Positions 1 to 8,660 of a stretch of DNA of 19,158 nucleotides are shown one piece after another. How positions within the stretch are numbered: position 1 is the stretch's first letter; each line of letters opens with the position of its first letter. The position numbers and the translations under genes are program-made. The notes beneath the pieces were generated by a model. The model worked only from the letters and a program-made list of their open reading frames with translations. It ran no database searches and had not been told where the DNA came from. Origin of the DNA: CAYYFV01 sp965660075 (GTDB lineage Bacteria > Patescibacteriota > Gracilibacteria > UBA1369 > GCA-2718715); the NCBI GenBank assembly GCA_965660075.1, contig CBFHYO010000005.1:1-19158 (forward strand), given 5' to 3'.

Positions 1-669
1 AAACAAGACATGCTGTATAGCGCCTTTACTGGGTTTCAGTTGTCAGAAGATTTCGATCTTATACCAAGTCCAACTAATCCACTAACAACAGTCACGCGAT
101 CAACTCTAGAATTAGCTATATCTAATCCCAAGTTAGCAAACTATATTATCGAAAAAACTTATGATTTTGTGGCGAGTCACTGGTTAACCTTTGGTATAGA
201 TTGGTTGGCCGACACCTACACAGAAAACGTAGTTCGCTCAATAGTTAGTGTTTCTGGCGTGTATAGCCAAATGGATTTTGGTTCTAAATTAAATTTCGAG
301 AGTAACTTCGAAGATGCCAGGTTATTCAGTTTTATAAAAAATGCTGTTGAGCTTGGAACCAATGGCGACGTAAATCGAGCACAGTCAATTGTGGATAACG
401 TATACGCTCAAAAATATCAAGAATTAATTGTAGAATTTGCTCAAGCCCTACCATATGAATTAAACCAACTCCTACACAAATTAATCGAATATAAAGAGCA
501 AGACCTAGCAATGCCACAAAAAGAACTTCAACAATTAGTAAATTCTTACAAAGCGCTTCCAGAGCATTTGCAGCAACTACATCGAGAGGTAATTGAACTC
601 ATAAACACTTCTCAAACATTTCGAGCGGTTGTCTTGGATTGTTTTCCAGACAATATTGCAATTCACTAA
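1..669 (+). CDS. Hypothetical protein, 5' end outside the window
   Basis: I do not recognise this protein. The reading frame is open from base 1 (Lys-Gln-Asp precede the first Met at base 10), so the gene most likely begins upstream and only its last 222 residues are visible. They show no signal peptide or membrane segment. The second half looks mainly helical and rich in Gln, Glu and Leu, with a stretch (about residues 150-205 of the visible part) that could form amphipathic helices or a short coiled coil. There are no obvious catalytic motifs. It ends with TAA and is followed by a 97-base gap holding the next gene's promoter, so the two are probably separate units. Coding status rests on the long open frame and codon use like its neighbours. 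No function is proposed. Confidence 0.75.
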   Translation, partial: KQDMLYSAFTGFQLSEDFDLIPSPTNPLTTVTRSTLELAISNPKLANYIIEKTYDFVASHWLTFGIDWLADTYTENVVRSIVSVSGVYSQMDFGSKLNFESNFEDARLFSFIKNAVELGTNGDVNRAQSIVDNVYAQKYQELIVEFAQALPYELNQLLHKLIEYKEQDLAMPQKELQQLVNSYKALPEHLQQLHREVIELINTSQTFRAVVLDCFPDNIAIH

Positions 670-717
670 GAAGTAAAAATTCTAAAAGATTCAAAAAGCG
701 CAGGTAGTTATCAGAGA

Positions 718-745
718 TGGACAAAAATCTAAAAAGTGATATATT
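718..745 (+). promoter_or_regulatory. Promoter of the 767-1600 gene
   Basis: A TGGACA box (718-723, five of six matches to the -35 consensus) is followed after 16 bases by TATATT (740-745). A TG one base upstream of the -10 (737-738) makes it an extended -10. The ATG at 767 lies 22 bases after the -10, giving a leader of roughly 15 nt with no Shine-Dalgarno sequence. The spacing matches other promoters in this window. Confidence 0.5.
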
Positions 746-766
746 GTTATCTTGTATTAAATTGTC

Positions 767-1600
767 ATGCAAATTTTAGAAAGTCTCAAAACAGAAACTT
801 ACTCAGAAAGTACTTATGAACTGCTAAATTTAACTGTCCACAGAGCCGGTGTTTTTAATGTTCAAGTGCCAACTTCGCTCCAAAATATTTGTGAAACTGA
901 TGGATGTTTTTGCGATTATTACCATCTTAACGAAAAGCCACTTACAAAAGATTTAGTTCAATCGCTGATTGAATTTTTTGATGAACGTTATAGAGATTGC
1001 ATAAGTCCAATAGTCATAAGTCCAATCACAGACCCATTACCAAAAGCTATTCAAGATAGATTGTTTGCTCTACATGCTTTCATGCAAATTAACCCCACAA
1101 ATTATTATCCAGGGCTAGTATCTGAAATATTTGAATTACAGACACTCAATATCTACACACAACTCATTACTGCAACACAAAGTTTAATCTCTGTTGATAA
1201 GATTGAATTTGGATCGGATCTGGATTTGCTTGCTTCTAAACTTCTTTACACTCATTCACAAAATTCTAATGGATATTTTATAAGGCTTCAACAGTCTAAC
1301 TGGCATACCGAACCTGTTAAAAAAGATTTGGTATCATACGCACACACTCAAACAGGTGAGTTTAATCAGCTATTGTTAGATGTTGCACGGCCAGTAGCGC
1401 AAAATTATTTAAAAAGATTTCTTAATTTTCTAAAAAATAACTCAACTCAAGACGATTTCGAAAATTATATTAACTTTATTGCTAAAAAACCCACGCGTAG
1501 CCCAAGGTTTTTAAGCATCTTACAGTATGTAGAAGAAATTAAAGTTATTAGAGCAATTTTACGATTGTATAACTGGCAATTATCTGACTTGTGTAATTAA
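767..1600 (+). CDS. Hypothetical protein, 277 aa
   Basis: I do not recognise this protein. It is 277 residues, with no signal peptide or membrane segment, so it is probably cytoplasmic. Near the N-terminus (about residues 43-51) there is a small cysteine cluster, C-x4-C-x-C, which could bind metal but is too short to name. The rest looks helical. The ATG at 767 is preceded by a good extended -10 promoter but by no Shine-Dalgarno sequence. It ends in TAA 77 bases before recJ, which has its own -10 box, so joint transcription with recJ is possible but not needed. Its size and base composition resemble the upstream unknown gene, but I see no clear sequence similarity between them. It may be a lineage-specific family. 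Confidence 0.8.
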   Translation: MQILESLKTETYSESTYELLNLTVHRAGVFNVQVPTSLQNICETDGCFCDYYHLNEKPLTKDLVQSLIEFFDERYRDCISPIVISPITDPLPKAIQDRLFALHAFMQINPTNYYPGLVSEIFELQTLNIYTQLITATQSLISVDKIEFGSDLDLLASKLLYTHSQNSNGYFIRLQQSNWHTEPVKKDLVSYAHTQTGEFNQLLLDVARPVAQNYLKRFLNFLKNNSTQDDFENYINFIAKKPTRSPRFLSILQYVEEIKVIRAILRLYNWQLSDLCN

Positions 1601-1641
1601 GACATTAATATTCTATTGCTAATATGTGATTTAAAAGATAG

Positions 1642-1647
1642 TATAAT
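1642..1647 (+). promoter_or_regulatory. Probable recJ -10 box (TATAAT) inside an inverted repeat
   Basis: There is a perfect TATAAT 31 bases before the recJ ATG. The best -35-like element, TTGCTA at 1616-1621, is 20 bases away, which is longer than usual, so the -35 is uncertain. The box lies within an inverted repeat, TGTGATT (1625-1631) and AATCACA (1645-1651), which could be an operator or chance. Confidence 0.45.
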
Positions 1648-1677
1648 CACAGAAAAATTATTTCCTTTTAAATCAAT

Positions 1678-3366
1678 ATGTCGGAAACTTCTCTACTGGG
1701 CTATAAATGGCAGGTTTTAAATAACGATCATTCTTCTAGTATCCTCGAAAGGTTACTTTCTAATCGTGGGGTTTTAGCTACTGATTTTGAAGGTGAGTAT
1801 CTCAATCCAACTTTTAGCAAATTGCACGATCCATTCCTAATGGATGATATGGACGGGGCGGTTAAAAGAATCCAAAATGCCATTAAAAACGATGAGAGAA
1901 TTATAATATTTGGTGATTACGATGTAGACGGTGTTACCGGTACAGCGATTTTGGTTTTGGGTTTACTTGAACTTGGAGCAAATGTTTCTTACCGGCTGCC
2001 AAGCAGAACAGAGGATGGTTACGGACTAAACGACAAAGTAATTAACGAAATTGCCGAAGTAGATACTCAATTATTAATCACGGTAGATACAGGTATTAGC
2101 TGTGCAGACCAGATTGCACTTGCACGAAAAAAGGGAATCGATGTGATTATTACAGATCACCATACAATTCCAGAACAAATTCCAGAAGCAAATTTTATTT
2201 TACATCCAAAAATGGATAAATCTTCTTATCCTTTTGCAGATCTTACTGGAGCTGGTGTTGCATTTAAATTAATTCAAGGATTATTCAAGGAGCACTACAG
2301 CATATCTGAATTAGAATCTAAGCTATCGCGTTATATTGATTTGGCAACGCTTGGTACCATTGCCGATTTAGGACCATTACAAGGTGAAAACCGCGTAATA
2401 GTCAAGCAAGGACTAAAAAAAATGCGTGACACAGAATGGGATGGTCTCAGACACTTACTCGAAATTTGTAATATCGATCCAGAAATCGAAATCGAATCAA
2501 ATCACGTAGGATTTAGAATCGCCCCGAGAATCAACGCAGCAGGTAGATTAGATAGCCCATATTATGCTCTTAAACTTTTTTTAAGTGACGGTCAAAAATC
2601 ACGTAAATTTGCAGAAAAACTAGAAAAAATTAATAAAGAACGTCAAAGACTTACAGAAGAAATTCTCCACGAAGCTGAGATTATTGCTAAAAAACAAATC
2701 AAAAAAGAAAAAATCTTAATCGCTTATCATCCAAACTGGAAATCTGGTCTGGTTGGTATTATTGCTGGTAGATTGTCATCTAACCATTCAATGCCTGTAA
2801 TTATAATGGAGGAACGTAATGATTTTTATATTGGTTCTGCTCGTGGTCCTGAGTATTTCGATTTAGTAGAGGCTCTCAAACATTGTGAAAAGCATTTAGA
2901 AAACTTTGGTGGTCACATCCAAGCTGCAGGTTTTACTTTGGCTAAAGAAAATTTGCCAAATTTTATTCACTGCATGCAGACTTATGCTCGCCAAACTCTT
3001 AAAGAAACCAATACAGAACCAGTACTCGAAATAGATACAGAGTTATCTCACCAAAATATTAATCAGACTTTAATCAATCAAATCGAAACTTTAAGTCCAT
3101 TTGGACACAAGAACACGCGACCATTATTTGTGCTTAAAGGTGCGTATTTAAAAGATCTCAAAAGAGTTGGTCAAGACAGAAATCATTTGTTAGGTAACAT
3201 TTTAGTAGATCAAACTGAGTTCAATTTTATCGGTTTTAAAATGGCCGAAAAAGTCCGAGATATTCAAGATTTTGAAAGATTCGATATAGTCTTCCACATT
3301 GGAACAAACACCTATAAAGGAGTCACAAAAATTCAATTACAACTAGTAGACCTCAAGAGACCTTAA
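1678..3366 (+). CDS. recJ: Single-stranded-DNA-specific exonuclease RecJ
   Basis: RecJ degrades single-stranded DNA 5'-3' in recombinational and mismatch repair, in the cytoplasm with Mn2+ or Mg2+. The 562-residue protein has the whole family plan. The DHH domain carries DYDVDG (residues 80-85), VDTG with Asp137, the DHH triad (160-162) and GTIADLG with Asp230. The RecJ-typical PRINAAGR follows at 283-290. The DHHA1 domain has the W-x2-G-x-VGI-type segment near 354-362 and GGHIQAAG (411-418). A C-terminal OB-like region of about 120 residues closes the protein. The length fits bacterial RecJ. The ATG is 31 bases after a TATAAT box and has no Shine-Dalgarno sequence. The stop codon lies inside an intrinsic terminator stem, so transcription probably ends before the next gene, another DHH protein. 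Confidence 0.95.
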   Translation: MSETSLLGYKWQVLNNDHSSSILERLLSNRGVLATDFEGEYLNPTFSKLHDPFLMDDMDGAVKRIQNAIKNDERIIIFGDYDVDGVTGTAILVLGLLELGANVSYRLPSRTEDGYGLNDKVINEIAEVDTQLLITVDTGISCADQIALARKKGIDVIITDHHTIPEQIPEANFILHPKMDKSSYPFADLTGAGVAFKLIQGLFKEHYSISELESKLSRYIDLATLGTIADLGPLQGENRVIVKQGLKKMRDTEWDGLRHLLEICNIDPEIEIESNHVGFRIAPRINAAGRLDSPYYALKLFLSDGQKSRKFAEKLEKINKERQRLTEEILHEAEIIAKKQIKKEKILIAYHPNWKSGLVGIIAGRLSSNHSMPVIIMEERNDFYIGSARGPEYFDLVEALKHCEKHLENFGGHIQAAGFTLAKENLPNFIHCMQTYARQTLKETNTEPVLEIDTELSHQNINQTLINQIETLSPFGHKNTRPLFVLKGAYLKDLKRVGQDRNHLLGNILVDQTEFNFIGFKMAEKVRDIQDFERFDIVFHIGTNTYKGVTKIQLQLVDLKRP

Positions 3367-3394
3367 AAATCACAATTAAGGTCTTTATTTTTTG
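3358..3394 (+). terminator. Intrinsic terminator of recJ
   Basis: A perfect 9-bp stem, AGACCTTAA (3358-3366) with TTAAGGTCT (3376-3384), has a 9-base loop and is followed by a T-rich run. The recJ stop codon (3364-3366) is part of the left arm. Confidence 0.85.
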
Positions 3395-3403
3395 TTTCTA
3401 ATC

Positions 3404-3412
3404 TGATATAAT
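3404..3412 (+). promoter_or_regulatory. Extended -10 promoter of the NrnA-like gene
   Basis: TGATATAAT combines a consensus TATAAT (3407-3412) with the TGn extension. It lies 31 bases before the ATG at 3443. The region 17 bases upstream (TTTATT) is a poor -35, as expected for an extended -10 promoter. It sits just after the recJ terminator, so the gene is its own transcription unit. Confidence 0.6.
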
Positions 3413-3442
3413 AATTAGATTTAGAAATTTTAAAAAATATTT

Positions 3443-5743
3443 ATGTTAGATTTTCAAAAGGCAATATCGGCAATCGAACACAGTAACAACATTTTAATTC
3501 TTCCGTCATCTCCAGTGGATGGTGATAGTTTAGGATCTTCTTTGGCTCTTTACGATGTATTAAAAGCACAGGGTAAATCTGCAACTGTTGTTCTAACTTC
3601 TGAAATTCCAGATATTTATAAGTTTCTTCCAAGTATTTCACATATTCATACATCTGCAGAAATGTATTCAGATTTTATGATTACATTGCATCTTAAAGAT
3701 CAGGAATTAGAAAACATCCGTCATGAAATTGTTGATGATCACGTGAATATTATTGTTACTCCTACTGCTGGTAGATTTTCTTCGGATCAGGTTTCTTTTC
3801 CAGAACCAAAAAAACATTACGATCTTATAATTACTGTAGATTGTGCCGATCTTACACAGCTTGGAGAGTTTTACAAACAACATTTTCAAATTTTTTCAGA
3901 GGTGCCTTCGATAAATATTGATCACCATATTTCTAACAAAAATTACGCATCTTTAAACCTAGTAGACGCAGGCTATTGTTCTACAACACATATTCTATAT
4001 GACATGCTTTTAGAAATGTCTGCAGAAATCAACGAAGATGTAGCTACCCTATTATTAGCCGGTATTATTACAGATACAGGAAGTTTCCAAAATACAAACA
4101 CAACGCCAGAAGCCTTCGATGTAGCAGCTGAATTAATTGAACTTGGTGGTAGACAGCAAGAAATAATTCAACATATTTACAAAACCAAACAGCTTAATAG
4201 TTTAAAACTTTGGGGTAAAATCCTTTCAAAAATCCAAGTTGATTCAGAATACAATCTAATGTGGACCACACTTACCCAAATAGATCTTAAAGAAACCGAC
4301 ACCACAAACCAAGACAAGGGCGAAATTATGGATGAACTTTTATCAAATGCAGAAGACGCTAATATAGTTTTATTATTAGAAGAACGCGAAGGAGATGTTT
4401 TACACGGTAGTATCAGAGTAAACACTGACGATATTGATGCAGTTAAAATCGCTGAAAATTTTGGAGGTGGAGGTCATCAAAGAGCTGCAGGTTTTAACAT
4501 TACTGGAGCAACTGTTGAATCTCACGAATCAAAAATTCTTAAATTTGTACGCCAATACTTAGATGGGAGCGAATCTGCTATGACAAATACTGCTGATTCT
4601 GAAAATTCTGAAAATTCACAAACACAAGACGACATGCCGCTACAACCAGTTGCTGTACCAGTTCCAGAAGGTTTTGATCAATCTCAAATAAACCAAGACT
4701 TGGCAAGCACAGAAAGTCCTCAAGTTGATGTTTCTCAAGGTGAACCAGAGGATGATTTCGACGACATGCCACAAATGGATAACCAAGAGGATGATTTCGA
4801 CGACATGCCACAAATGGATGAATCAGAGGATGATTTCGACGACATGCCACCTTTACCCCTAGAACAACCAATGGATTCAACGGAGTTTGAAACAGATGAA
4901 AATCAAGAGGAATTTGATTCAGAGGATCAAGAAGAGTTCGAACCACTAGATTTTTCTGGAGTTCAAACAAAAGTTGCAAAAGATTTTGATGTTGCCCCAC
5001 CAAAACAAGACAATCAAACTCAAATTTCTGAACTAGATTCAGATTTCGACAATTCAGCGCCAGTCAATTCAACACCAATCAATCCTGCTCCAGTCAATTC
5101 AACACCAATCAATCCTGCTCCAGTTAATTCTGCACCAATCAATCCACAACCTGTCATACAAGCTCCAGAACAAGTAGTTTCAACTCCAACCGAGCCAATT
5201 GGACCTATGGAGCCAATGGAACCAATGGGTCAAATAGGTGCTGTAACCAATCAATCTCCTGCAGTTCAACCTGTAGAATTGGGTCAAAACATGCCTCAGG
5301 AAGCCCCACAGGCAACCCTAACAGAAGATCTTCCATTAGATGATTCAATTAACGCAAATGATCAATCAATCGAATCTGAGTTGATTTCGGAAGCCTCAGA
5401 AGAAGCTCAAGATCAAAATTTAGATTCCGAATTAGCTCCAATTGCAACAGAGCAAACAAATGACTCAGAGGGTAGAATTAAAGATTTATCACAAAAATTC
5501 TTTACAGAACAAGCTGCTCCTGCAAACTCCACTCCAGAGCAAGTAGTTCCACAAGCTGCTACAGAAAACCCAGCAAGCCAACCAGGCTTCTCTGAAATTC
5601 CAAGTTTTGGAGAAAATTTAGATCTTAGTCAGGTTGCAGCCTCAGAGCCTACTCAAGACGAAATGGAATTTCCACCAAATCCTTTTGCCGAGCAAAACGA
5701 TCCAGGAAGCCTCCCAAATCCAGATGTTCCAGAAGACTTATAA
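3443..5743 (+). CDS. NrnA-like DHH/DHHA1 phosphoesterase with a long acidic, repeat-containing tail
   Basis: Residues 1 to about 375 form a DHH/DHHA1 phosphoesterase of the NrnA type, a family that degrades nano-RNA or cyclic dinucleotide products and 3'-phosphoadenosine phosphate. Visible motifs are VDGD (25-28), VDCAD with Asp133, DHH (160-162), ITDTGSF with Asp211, and GGGGHQRAAG (341-350). The motif I histidine (usually H-x-N-P-D-G-D) is replaced by Ser22. About 60 residues separate motif I from the Asp133 strand. Residues 377-766 are a 390-residue low-complexity tail rich in Glu, Asp, Gln, Pro, Asn and Ser, with no membrane segment. It contains three 13-residue acidic repeats from residue 436 and three 10-residue Pro/Asn repeats at 540-569. 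Typical NrnA proteins are about 320-340 residues, so the tail more than doubles the length. The substrate is not certain. Confidence 0.88.
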   Translation: MLDFQKAISAIEHSNNILILPSSPVDGDSLGSSLALYDVLKAQGKSATVVLTSEIPDIYKFLPSISHIHTSAEMYSDFMITLHLKDQELENIRHEIVDDHVNIIVTPTAGRFSSDQVSFPEPKKHYDLIITVDCADLTQLGEFYKQHFQIFSEVPSINIDHHISNKNYASLNLVDAGYCSTTHILYDMLLEMSAEINEDVATLLLAGIITDTGSFQNTNTTPEAFDVAAELIELGGRQQEIIQHIYKTKQLNSLKLWGKILSKIQVDSEYNLMWTTLTQIDLKETDTTNQDKGEIMDELLSNAEDANIVLLLEEREGDVLHGSIRVNTDDIDAVKIAENFGGGGHQRAAGFNITGATVESHESKILKFVRQYLDGSESAMTNTADSENSENSQTQDDMPLQPVAVPVPEGFDQSQINQDLASTESPQVDVSQGEPEDDFDDMPQMDNQEDDFDDMPQMDESEDDFDDMPPLPLEQPMDSTEFETDENQEEFDSEDQEEFEPLDFSGVQTKVAKDFDVAPPKQDNQTQISELDSDFDNSAPVNSTPINPAPVNSTPINPAPVNSAPINPQPVIQAPEQVVSTPTEPIGPMEPMEPMGQIGAVTNQSPAVQPVELGQNMPQEAPQATLTEDLPLDDSINANDQSIESELISEASEEAQDQNLDSELAPIATEQTNDSEGRIKDLSQKFFTEQAAPANSTPEQVVPQAATENPASQPGFSEIPSFGENLDLSQVAASEPTQDEMEFPPNPFAEQNDPGSLPNPDVPEDL
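4748..4858 (+). repeat. 39-bp in-frame tandem repeat, about 2.8 copies
   Basis: Units begin at 4748, 4787 and 4826. Each encodes 13 residues starting EDDFDDMP, with MP-Q-M-D and two variable residues in the first two copies and PLP in the last. The nucleotide copies are nearly identical over 24-33 bases, so duplication is recent or the array is kept homogeneous. It lies in the acidic tail of the NrnA-like protein. Confidence 0.95.
5060..5149 (+). repeat. 30-bp in-frame tandem repeat, 3 copies
   Basis: Units are 5060-5089, 5090-5119 and 5120-5149, encoding PVNSTPINPA twice and then PVNSAPINPQ. The first two units are identical at the DNA level; the third has a few changes. A short PMEPMEPMG stretch follows at about 5206-5230. 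Confidence 0.95.
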
Positions 5744-5745
5744 AC

Positions 5746-5778
5746 AAAAAACCAAGCCCTATAAGCTTGGTTTTTTTT
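5746..5778. terminator. Bidirectional terminator between the NrnA-like gene and uvrA
   Basis: The stem CCAAGC (5752-5757) pairs with GCTTGG (5765-5770) around a 7-base loop. It is flanked by an A-run on the left and a T-run on the right that extend the pairing to about 12 bp. The symmetry gives a U-run in both directions, fitting the two converging genes. Confidence 0.85.
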
Positions 5779-5782
5779 ATTT

Positions 5783-8635
5783 TTAGAGTAAAGTTTTTAG
5801 CCACTTACCAGTTAAAGAGGCTTTATGAGTCGCCACATCTTCTGGAGTCCCAGTACAAACTACTTGACCACCATGAATCCCTCCATGCGGTCCAATGTCT
5901 ATCACATGGTCTACGCATTTAACCACATCTAAATTGTGCTCAATGGTCAAAACAGTATTGCCTTTATCAACCAATCTATGAAGCACGTCTAATAGTTTTT
6001 TAACATCTCCAAAGTGCAGACCGGTTGTTGGTTCATCTAGAATATATAATGTTTTTCCGGTAGATCTTTTAGATAATTCAGTCGCAAGTTTAATTCTCTG
6101 CGCTTCACCTCCAGACAATGTATTTGCTTGTTGACCAAGGCTAATATAGTCCAAACCTACAGAACAAAGCGTGTCCAACTTGTTTTTGATTTGTGGGATT
6201 GCATTAAAAAAACTCAAAGCTTCTTCGACTGTCATATCTAAAATTTCGGAAATGTTTTTACCACGATAAGTTACCTCTAAAGTTTCGTTATTGTATCTAT
6301 GGCCCTTACAAACATCACACATCACAAAAACATCAGGTAAAAAGTGCATTTCTATTTTTTTCACACCATCTCCGGTACAAGCCTCACATCTACCACCTTT
6401 TACATTGAAACTAAAACGACCAGGTTTGTAACCACGCATTCGTGACTCCTGAGTTTGAGACATTATTGTTCTAATATCTGTAAAAACACCAGTGTATGTA
6501 GCAGGATTAGATCTAGGTGTTCGACCAATAGGAGACTGGTCAATGTTTATAACCTTATCGACATGTTCAAGTCCATCAATTCTCTCGTGAGCACCAGGTT
6601 CAGCTTTGGAACGTGCAAAAACTTCTGAGCTAACAGCTTTTAATAAAATACCATTAACTAATGTTGATTTCCCAGACCCCGAAACTCCAGTAACTGCAAT
6701 AAATTTACCAAGAGGAAATTCTACATCTAAATTTTGTAGATTGTTTTCGTGGGCGTTTATAATTTTTATGACTTTACCATTACCGTCTCGACGTTTTTTA
6801 GGTATCTCAATCTTTTTACGACCCGATAAAAAAGCACCAGTTTCACTGTTTTTGTCTTTCATTATTTCTTCTGGAGTTCCACTAAAAATAACTTCACCAC
6901 CATGTTTACCAGCACCAGGTCCAATATCGATAATATGGTCTGCTGCAAGCATAGTATCGTTGTCGTGCTCCACAACAATAACGGTATTACCGAGTTCTTT
7001 TAATTCTTTTAATGTTTGAATTAACTTGTCGTTGTCATTTTGGTGTAATCCAATTGATGGCTCATCTAAAACATACAAGACTCCAGATAGTTTAGATCCG
7101 ATTTGTGTAGCCAAACGAATTCTTTGAGCTTCACCACCACTCAATGTGTTAGCACGTCTGTTTAGAGAAAGGTAACTCAATCCAACATCTAACAAGAACT
7201 GCAATCTAGATTTGATTTCTTGAACAACCATTCTAGCAATTTGAGCCGAACTTGCGTCTAAATCTAAATTACTAACAAAATCAACAGCTTGTTCAATAGT
7301 CATTTCTGTCACATCTATAATTGATTTTTTGTTGATTAGTACAAATAAGATTTCTTTTCTAAGTCTTGATCCATTACAGCTTGAACATTTTTCATTTTTC
7401 ATAAAAGCTTCGATCTTTCTTCGAGTAAAATCAGAATCAGATTCGTTATAACGTCGTTCTAAATTAGGGATAACACCCTCAAACTTAGTAGTAATCATTT
7501 GACCACCCATAGAAGAATTTCTTGGAGCCTCGATTTCGTAAAGTAAATCATCTGTACCATACATAATAACCTGCATTGCCTCGGCAGATAGTTTGTTCAC
7601 AGGAGCATCTACATCGAATCCATGTACATTCGCAACTGATTCTAATAATTTGGCATACCATCCGCTACTAGTAGCAGAAGACGCCCAGGGAGCAATTGCA
7701 CCTTCACTCAAAGAGAGCCTTTTATTTGGAATTAAAAGATTTGGTTTTAGAGTTTGTTTATACCCCAGTCCATGACAACTCTGACAAGCCCCATGTGGTG
7801 AATTAAAAGAGAACATTCTTGGCTCTAACTCTCCAAGACTAGTCATGCCTGTATCAGACGCATATTTTTCTGATAACTCAATTACTTCGTTTGATTCTAC
7901 AAAAAGCACTCGCATTTTACCTTCACCAAATTTAACAGTTGTCTCGACACTATCGGATAGTCGAGATCGATCAGCTTCGCTATCTGGCCCGTTGTAATCT
8001 TTTGTTACAAGCCTATCTACAACTATTTCTATTGTATGAGCTTTTTTTTCATCTAATTCAGGCAGTTCCAACACAGTTTTTATTTCTCCATCAACTCGTA
8101 CCCGAACAAATCCTTCTTTTTTGATATCTTCAAATACTTGTTTGTGAGCACCTTTTCTTCCGTCGATCACTGGAGCAAGTAACATTATTTTCTGACCTAC
8201 CTCAAATGCAGCAATTTTATCAACCATTTGACTAGTTGTCTGACGAGTTAGCGGTTGCCCAGTCTCTGGATCGTGCGGAGTACCAACACGAGCAAAAAGC
8301 AATCTTAGGTAATCATAAACTTCTGTGATTGTTCCCACTGTCGAGCGTGGATTTTTTGGTGCGGTTTTTTGATCTATCGAAATTGCAGGCGACAGCCCAT
8401 CAATAGATTCAACCTCTGGTTTTTCTGTAAGTTGCAGAAACTGACGTGCATAAGTCGACAAACTTTCTACATATCTTCGTTGACCCTCGGCATAGATAGT
8501 ATCAAACGCCAATGAAGATTTACCAGAACCAGATACACCCGTAATAACAGTTAGTTTATTTTTGGGGATTTTTACATCTACATTTTTAAGGTTATGCAGC
8601 TTAGCACCCTTAACTGTAATAAATTCTGGAGGCAT
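5783..8635 (-). CDS. uvrA: UvrABC excinuclease subunit A
   Basis: UvrA is the DNA-damage recognition ATPase of nucleotide excision repair; it works as a dimer and loads UvrB. From the ATG at 8635 the protein is 950 residues, close to the 940 of E. coli. It begins with the family-typical F-I-x-V-K-G-A-K-L-H-N-L-K-N segment. Walker A motifs are at 33-41 and 650-658, ABC signatures LSGGEAQR at 498-505 and 840-847, and Walker B ending LDEP at 523-526 and 866-869. The C-terminal zinc module is intact (Cys750, 753, 773, 776), as is CSSC at 417-420. In the first zinc module only C284-x2-C287 remains; the usual upstream CxxC is replaced by Ser260 and Gly263. The frame stays open to an ATG at 8770, which would add 45 residues; I prefer 8635 by homology. 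Confidence 0.95.
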   Translation of the reverse strand: MPPEFITVKGAKLHNLKNVDVKIPKNKLTVITGVSGSGKSSLAFDTIYAEGQRRYVESLSTYARQFLQLTEKPEVESIDGLSPAISIDQKTAPKNPRSTVGTITEVYDYLRLLFARVGTPHDPETGQPLTRQTTSQMVDKIAAFEVGQKIMLLAPVIDGRKGAHKQVFEDIKKEGFVRVRVDGEIKTVLELPELDEKKAHTIEIVVDRLVTKDYNGPDSEADRSRLSDSVETTVKFGEGKMRVLFVESNEVIELSEKYASDTGMTSLGELEPRMFSFNSPHGACQSCHGLGYKQTLKPNLLIPNKRLSLSEGAIAPWASSATSSGWYAKLLESVANVHGFDVDAPVNKLSAEAMQVIMYGTDDLLYEIEAPRNSSMGGQMITTKFEGVIPNLERRYNESDSDFTRRKIEAFMKNEKCSSCNGSRLRKEILFVLINKKSIIDVTEMTIEQAVDFVSNLDLDASSAQIARMVVQEIKSRLQFLLDVGLSYLSLNRRANTLSGGEAQRIRLATQIGSKLSGVLYVLDEPSIGLHQNDNDKLIQTLKELKELGNTVIVVEHDNDTMLAADHIIDIGPGAGKHGGEVIFSGTPEEIMKDKNSETGAFLSGRKKIEIPKKRRDGNGKVIKIINAHENNLQNLDVEFPLGKFIAVTGVSGSGKSTLVNGILLKAVSSEVFARSKAEPGAHERIDGLEHVDKVINIDQSPIGRTPRSNPATYTGVFTDIRTIMSQTQESRMRGYKPGRFSFNVKGGRCEACTGDGVKKIEMHFLPDVFVMCDVCKGHRYNNETLEVTYRGKNISEILDMTVEEALSFFNAIPQIKNKLDTLCSVGLDYISLGQQANTLSGGEAQRIKLATELSKRSTGKTLYILDEPTTGLHFGDVKKLLDVLHRLVDKGNTVLTIEHNLDVVKCVDHVIDIGPHGGIHGGQVVCTGTPEDVATHKASLTGKWLKTLL

Positions 8636-8660
8636 AATTAACAATAAATTTACAAACTTC

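Noticed and set aside
4578..5003. Minus-strand open frame of 141 codons with repeated R-R-N-H-P-L units
   Set aside because: It is the antisense shadow of the acidic 39-bp repeats in the NrnA-like tail and has no promoter or start context.
4748..5149. Tandem repeats that might be taken for a CRISPR array
   Set aside because: The units are contiguous, in frame and in multiples of three, with no spacers and no cas genes.
6606..7019. Plus-strand open frame of 137 codons
   Set aside because: It is antisense within uvrA, across conserved ATPase motifs, with no family match.
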